From Chloroflexota bacterium (lineage in GTDB: Bacteria; Chloroflexota; Anaerolineae; Aggregatilineales; J027), in contig QMIT01000003.1 of NCBI GenBank assembly GCA_024434115.1, positions 1-64,000 of the forward strand: DNA of 64,000 nucleotides, in the 5' to 3' direction. This document shows, piece by piece, positions 61,412 to 64,000 of this stretch (position 1 is the first letter of the stretch; each line of letters opens with the position of its first letter). The position numbers and the translations under genes were made by a program. The notes under the pieces were generated by a model. That model did no database searches. It was not told the origin of the DNA and was given only the letters and a program-made list of their open reading frames with translations.

Positions 61412-63976
61412 TCATGGTTGCCAGCGTGGATTAAAAGCGGATAGCGTGTCTGGCGTTAGGGGAAAAAAGATCGGCGACTCTTCCGTCAATGGCAGCCATC
61501 CAATCTGAACTTTCTCCCCCTCAATATAATTGGAATAGACCAGCCGCGTTCCATTCACTTCCAGACTTGGTGACCATGCGCTTTGGTCAGATGCCGACAA
61601 TTGTCGCATCGTTCCATTGTGTACATTAAATTCCAGAATCACTCGTTGATCGCTTTGGACATCTAACAGCGTCGGGGATGGCTCAATTGTGCCATCGTGA
61701 TCGGAATCTATATAGACGACCAGCGCCAAATAGTCGGCAATAGTATACGGGGCCAGTGGCTCAAAAAACGAAATGTTCTCCGGGAGGGCTGAACTCTCTA
61801 TATCCACGACCTCGCCCGACGCCAGATGGATGCTTCGGAGCAAAATTCCTTCGTCGTCCCCACGACTTACTAAGCCAATCACCTCATTTTCGGCTAACCA
61901 TGTGGAAACCGAGCCAAAAATCTCGCCTGTCGAGAGCCATGCAAGCGGGGTAGTTGATTCATTTTCGAGCAGACCAAGCTGACCAACCCCATTTTCGACC
62001 ACAATTCCCTGCGGGGTAATCACAACGGGGCGGCTGTTCGTTTCGGGGGGAGTCAAGACAATTGGGCCATCATTCAATTCAACAGGTTCATTGCCCTGTA
62101 CCACTGGATATTGCCCGATAATTTCAGCCGAGCAGTCCGTATTGACATAACTGCGTGATACCCATGCAAAATCACCCCCGAAGTTAATCCGCAACCACTC
62201 ACGATTACCGTTTACCCCTGTGATCTGGGCGGTGTGGCCTGTGTCCAAAACACCAATCACCCGACCATCTATGGGGGCGGTTCGCACATTCAACGCGGTG
62301 GTGCTGGTCGCCATACAGATCGGCAGGGTTCCAAAGGCTGATACTGCCGCATCAAATCCAACGGGTACGCTGTAGGTGACATAGGGTCTATCAGCAGATG
62401 TGCGGGCCGCAAATATCAGATGTGTCCCATCCAAACTCCAAAACGGAGCCAGCGTTTCTTGGTCAATCGGCGATACACGGTGACGCTGTGACCCATCCGC
62501 CCGCATCACCTCAATCACCCGACGCTCATCCGGCCTAATTAGCCCATCGCCATCTGTATCTACAATCGTCGTAAAGGCAATCCATTCGCCGCTGGGGTCC
62601 CAAATTGGGTCTATATCGTAAGTGTCCGGCCCCGTCAACCGCGACAGCCGATTACCTGTCTCATCCACCACCCAGATGCTGGCATAATCAAGGTCGTTTA
62701 GGATGCCGTCCTCATTGGTATCCACATCAAACCCATGAAAGGCAATTAATTTTAGGCGGGGCGGCTCAAGTCGAATATCTAGGACATTCCCCGGTATAAC
62801 AAAAAGGGGTATAGGTGCGCTGGTCACGTCTTCCATGAGGGATACTTGGTTTTGCTGTGCAATCAGAAAGCGCCGTTCATCTACCGTACCCGGCAAAGGC
62901 AGTACCGAAGCGTTTTTTATAGCATCTAATGGAGTCGAAATTTTGGCGATGAAATCATAGACATAGACACCGGAACCGGGTTCAGTTGCGGGATAATGGG
63001 GCAACACTGTGTAGGTCAAAAAGCCATCACCCCATTGGATGTTATCCGCATTTAATCCGGTAGGGCTGGCATTGGTCAGGCTGGCAACATCCAGATTAGG
63101 CCGATTTTCCGACCAATTCAGCCACCCCAGTTGAATACTGAGGACCCAATCATAGTTTTGGAGCGAACCGGTGGCAATCTGCAAGGCGATATGATCCCGA
63201 TTGACCGAAAACCCACTCAGCCAAGCCTCGGCACTAGCCTGAGAAAAAGCCGGAAGGGAAATCCCTTCATCATAAGTCGCACCTTGATCGGGTGAAAAGC
63301 CGATCCGGCGCAGTTCTACCACAGCTTTACGACCCGAACGCAGAACATCCGACGCCCCCGATTGCACCAAAATGTGATATTCACTGGATTCGGTAGGTGG
63401 GGTCACGAAATGGGCAAGGCTGGCAAATGTATTGGGTTGGGTAATGCGCGTCGCCTCACCTCCGGCACGATTGACCACATAAACATGTCCGTCATCACCG
63501 GGGCTTTTGGCTGTGTACAACAAATATTGCCCATCGGCAGACCAGTCAAGATTATAGATACGTGTCCCGGTTGGTGCTTCAAAAACTGATAGAACGCCGT
63601 GTGAACTGGGGTAGACAATAAAAATACCCACCGGATCAGTTGGGAACGGGCCTCCCTGTTCGCTGGGATCGTGAAAGAAGGCGATAAAAGCGATTTCATT
63701 ATGGCTAGGCGACCATGCCATTGCCTGTACATTAAATTGAAAGGGCGAAGTAAGCTCTACATATTGTAGGCCATCGCCAGAATTCACCTGCTGCGGGACT
63801 ATGTAAATCCCTGTTGAGTCGCCACGATCAATCTTGCCATCCGCATTGGTATCTTGGGTCTGGCCCAAAAACGCCATTGTGCTTAGGTCGGACACTTCAG
63901 CGGCATAGGCGGGTTGCGGGATATATGAACCCAACAAAATAAAGAAAAGGCAAAGAGTCGTCAGTTTTTTGAGCAT
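61412..63976 (-). CDS. Secreted TolB/PD40-propeller protein with SH3 module and Ca-binding-like loops
   Basis: An 854-residue exported protein with a signal peptide at residues 1-25. The main part is WD40-like TolB/PD40 propeller sequence (WSADGQYLLYTA, WDPSGEWIAFT, WSLDGTHLIFAA, WSPSLEVNGTRLVYS). A bacterial SH3 module lies near residues 560-620 (ALNVRTAPIDGRVIG). At least four loops of the DxNxDGxxxxxD or DxDxDG type occur (DTNADGKIDRGD; DTNEDGILNDLD; DTDGDGLIRPDE; DSDHDGTIEPS), as in dockerin and EF-hand loops, and may bind calcium. It is the first gene of the operon, 1 base before GT39, and is likely displayed on the cell surface. Confidence 0.82.
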   Translation of the reverse strand: MLKKLTTLCLFFILLGSYIPQPAYAAEVSDLSTMAFLGQTQDTNADGKIDRGDSTGIYIVPQQVNSGDGLQYVELTSPFQFNVQAMAWSPSHNEIAFIAFFHDPSEQGGPFPTDPVGIFIVYPSSHGVLSVFEAPTGTRIYNLDWSADGQYLLYTAKSPGDDGHVYVVNRAGGEATRITQPNTFASLAHFVTPPTESSEYHILVQSGASDVLRSGRKAVVELRRIGFSPDQGATYDEGISLPAFSQASAEAWLSGFSVNRDHIALQIATGSLQNYDWVLSIQLGWLNWSENRPNLDVASLTNASPTGLNADNIQWGDGFLTYTVLPHYPATEPGSGVYVYDFIAKISTPLDAIKNASVLPLPGTVDERRFLIAQQNQVSLMEDVTSAPIPLFVIPGNVLDIRLEPPRLKLIAFHGFDVDTNEDGILNDLDYASIWVVDETGNRLSRLTGPDTYDIDPIWDPSGEWIAFTTIVDTDGDGLIRPDERRVIEVMRADGSQRHRVSPIDQETLAPFWSLDGTHLIFAARTSADRPYVTYSVPVGFDAAVSAFGTLPICMATSTTALNVRTAPIDGRVIGVLDTGHTAQITGVNGNREWLRINFGGDFAWVSRSYVNTDCSAEIIGQYPVVQGNEPVELNDGPIVLTPPETNSRPVVITPQGIVVENGVGQLGLLENESTTPLAWLSTGEIFGSVSTWLAENEVIGLVSRGDDEGILLRSIHLASGEVVDIESSALPENISFFEPLAPYTIADYLALVVYIDSDHDGTIEPSPTLLDVQSDQRVILEFNVHNGTMRQLSASDQSAWSPSLEVNGTRLVYSNYIEGEKVQIGWLPLTEESPIFFPLTPDTLSAFNPRWQP

Positions 63977-64000
63977 AGCATTTCAGATGTTGCATGAGAT

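Noticed and set aside
1-64000. tRNA, rRNA, CRISPR arrays, insertion sequences or phage genes
   Set aside because: No CCA-ended cloverleaf, repeat-spacer pattern, transposase motif or integrase was seen in either strand by reading; a tRNA scan would settle the first point.

Overview
The window looks like a chromosomal segment of a Chloroflexota bacterium, probably an Anaerolineae-like lineage. This is an inference from gene content. The signs are exported proteins with long Thr/Pro linkers, a Ser/Thr kinase joined to a TolB/PD40 propeller, many bacterial SH3-type repeats, an R2-like ligand-binding oxidase, an archaeal-type aspartate-semialdehyde dehydrogenase and roughly even base composition. 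No rRNA, tRNA, CRISPR array, insertion sequence or phage gene was seen. Coding density is high, and no gene-free stretch exceeds about 300 bases.

Layout. 1-3154: three tandem paralogous Tat-exported metallophosphoesterases, with a small TM2-like membrane gene between the first two. 3247-9609: a dispersed acyl-CoA carboxylase (separate biotin carrier, biotin carboxylase and carboxyltransferase) interleaved with DUF4058, HD-domain, DUF1990-like and membrane genes. 9787-12019: oligoendopeptidase F and a small unknown gene. 12139-16815: four exported or membrane-anchored proteins (LysM, GH-A clan glycosidase lipoprotein, TPR-FecR-like, small Thr/Pro-tail protein). 16932-21053: an orphan sugar-type ABC ATPase behind two inverted repeats, then an FAD/Fe-S D-lactate dehydrogenase-like fusion. 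21050-27920: amino-acid genes (homoserine kinase, cystathionine gamma-synthase family, aspartate-semialdehyde dehydrogenase) around an FHA protein paired with a Clp_N-phosphotransferase fusion. 27985-36888: a cell-surface block of L,D-transpeptidase, SH3-repeat protein, LytR-CpsA-Psr protein, kinase-propeller receptor and a GT1 glycosyltransferase.

36948-45615: Hsp20, then a tight leftward operon of a degenerate helicase-like protein, an intact UvrD-type helicase, a stand-alone Fe-S RecB-type nuclease, RecJ and YigZ. This resembles an AddAB machine with its parts split among genes. 45786-53715: calcium-type P-ATPase, TSUP permease, phosphofructokinase, R2lox, N-carbamoylputrescine amidase, the two ends of an internally deleted agmatine deiminase gene, and a glucose/sorbosone dehydrogenase-like protein. 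53858-55890: SUMF1-fold lipoprotein and SGNH protein. 55933-63976: a seven-gene leftward operon with a NodU/CmcH-type carbamoyltransferase, a 56-residue DUF5989 protein, other small membrane proteins, a GT39-like glycosyltransferase, an exported propeller and a tyrosine phosphatase. It probably makes or decorates a surface glycoconjugate.

Main points for follow-up: the split AddAB-like cluster with a degenerate Walker B in one subunit; the FHA plus Clp_N-kinase pair; the agmatine deiminase relic; the carbamoyltransferase/DUF5989 operon; and a recurring TACAAT-type -10 element in front of many genes. Starts were adjusted from Shine-Dalgarno (SD) spacing, family length and promoter position. 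Functional calls rest on motif recognition by eye, with no database search.
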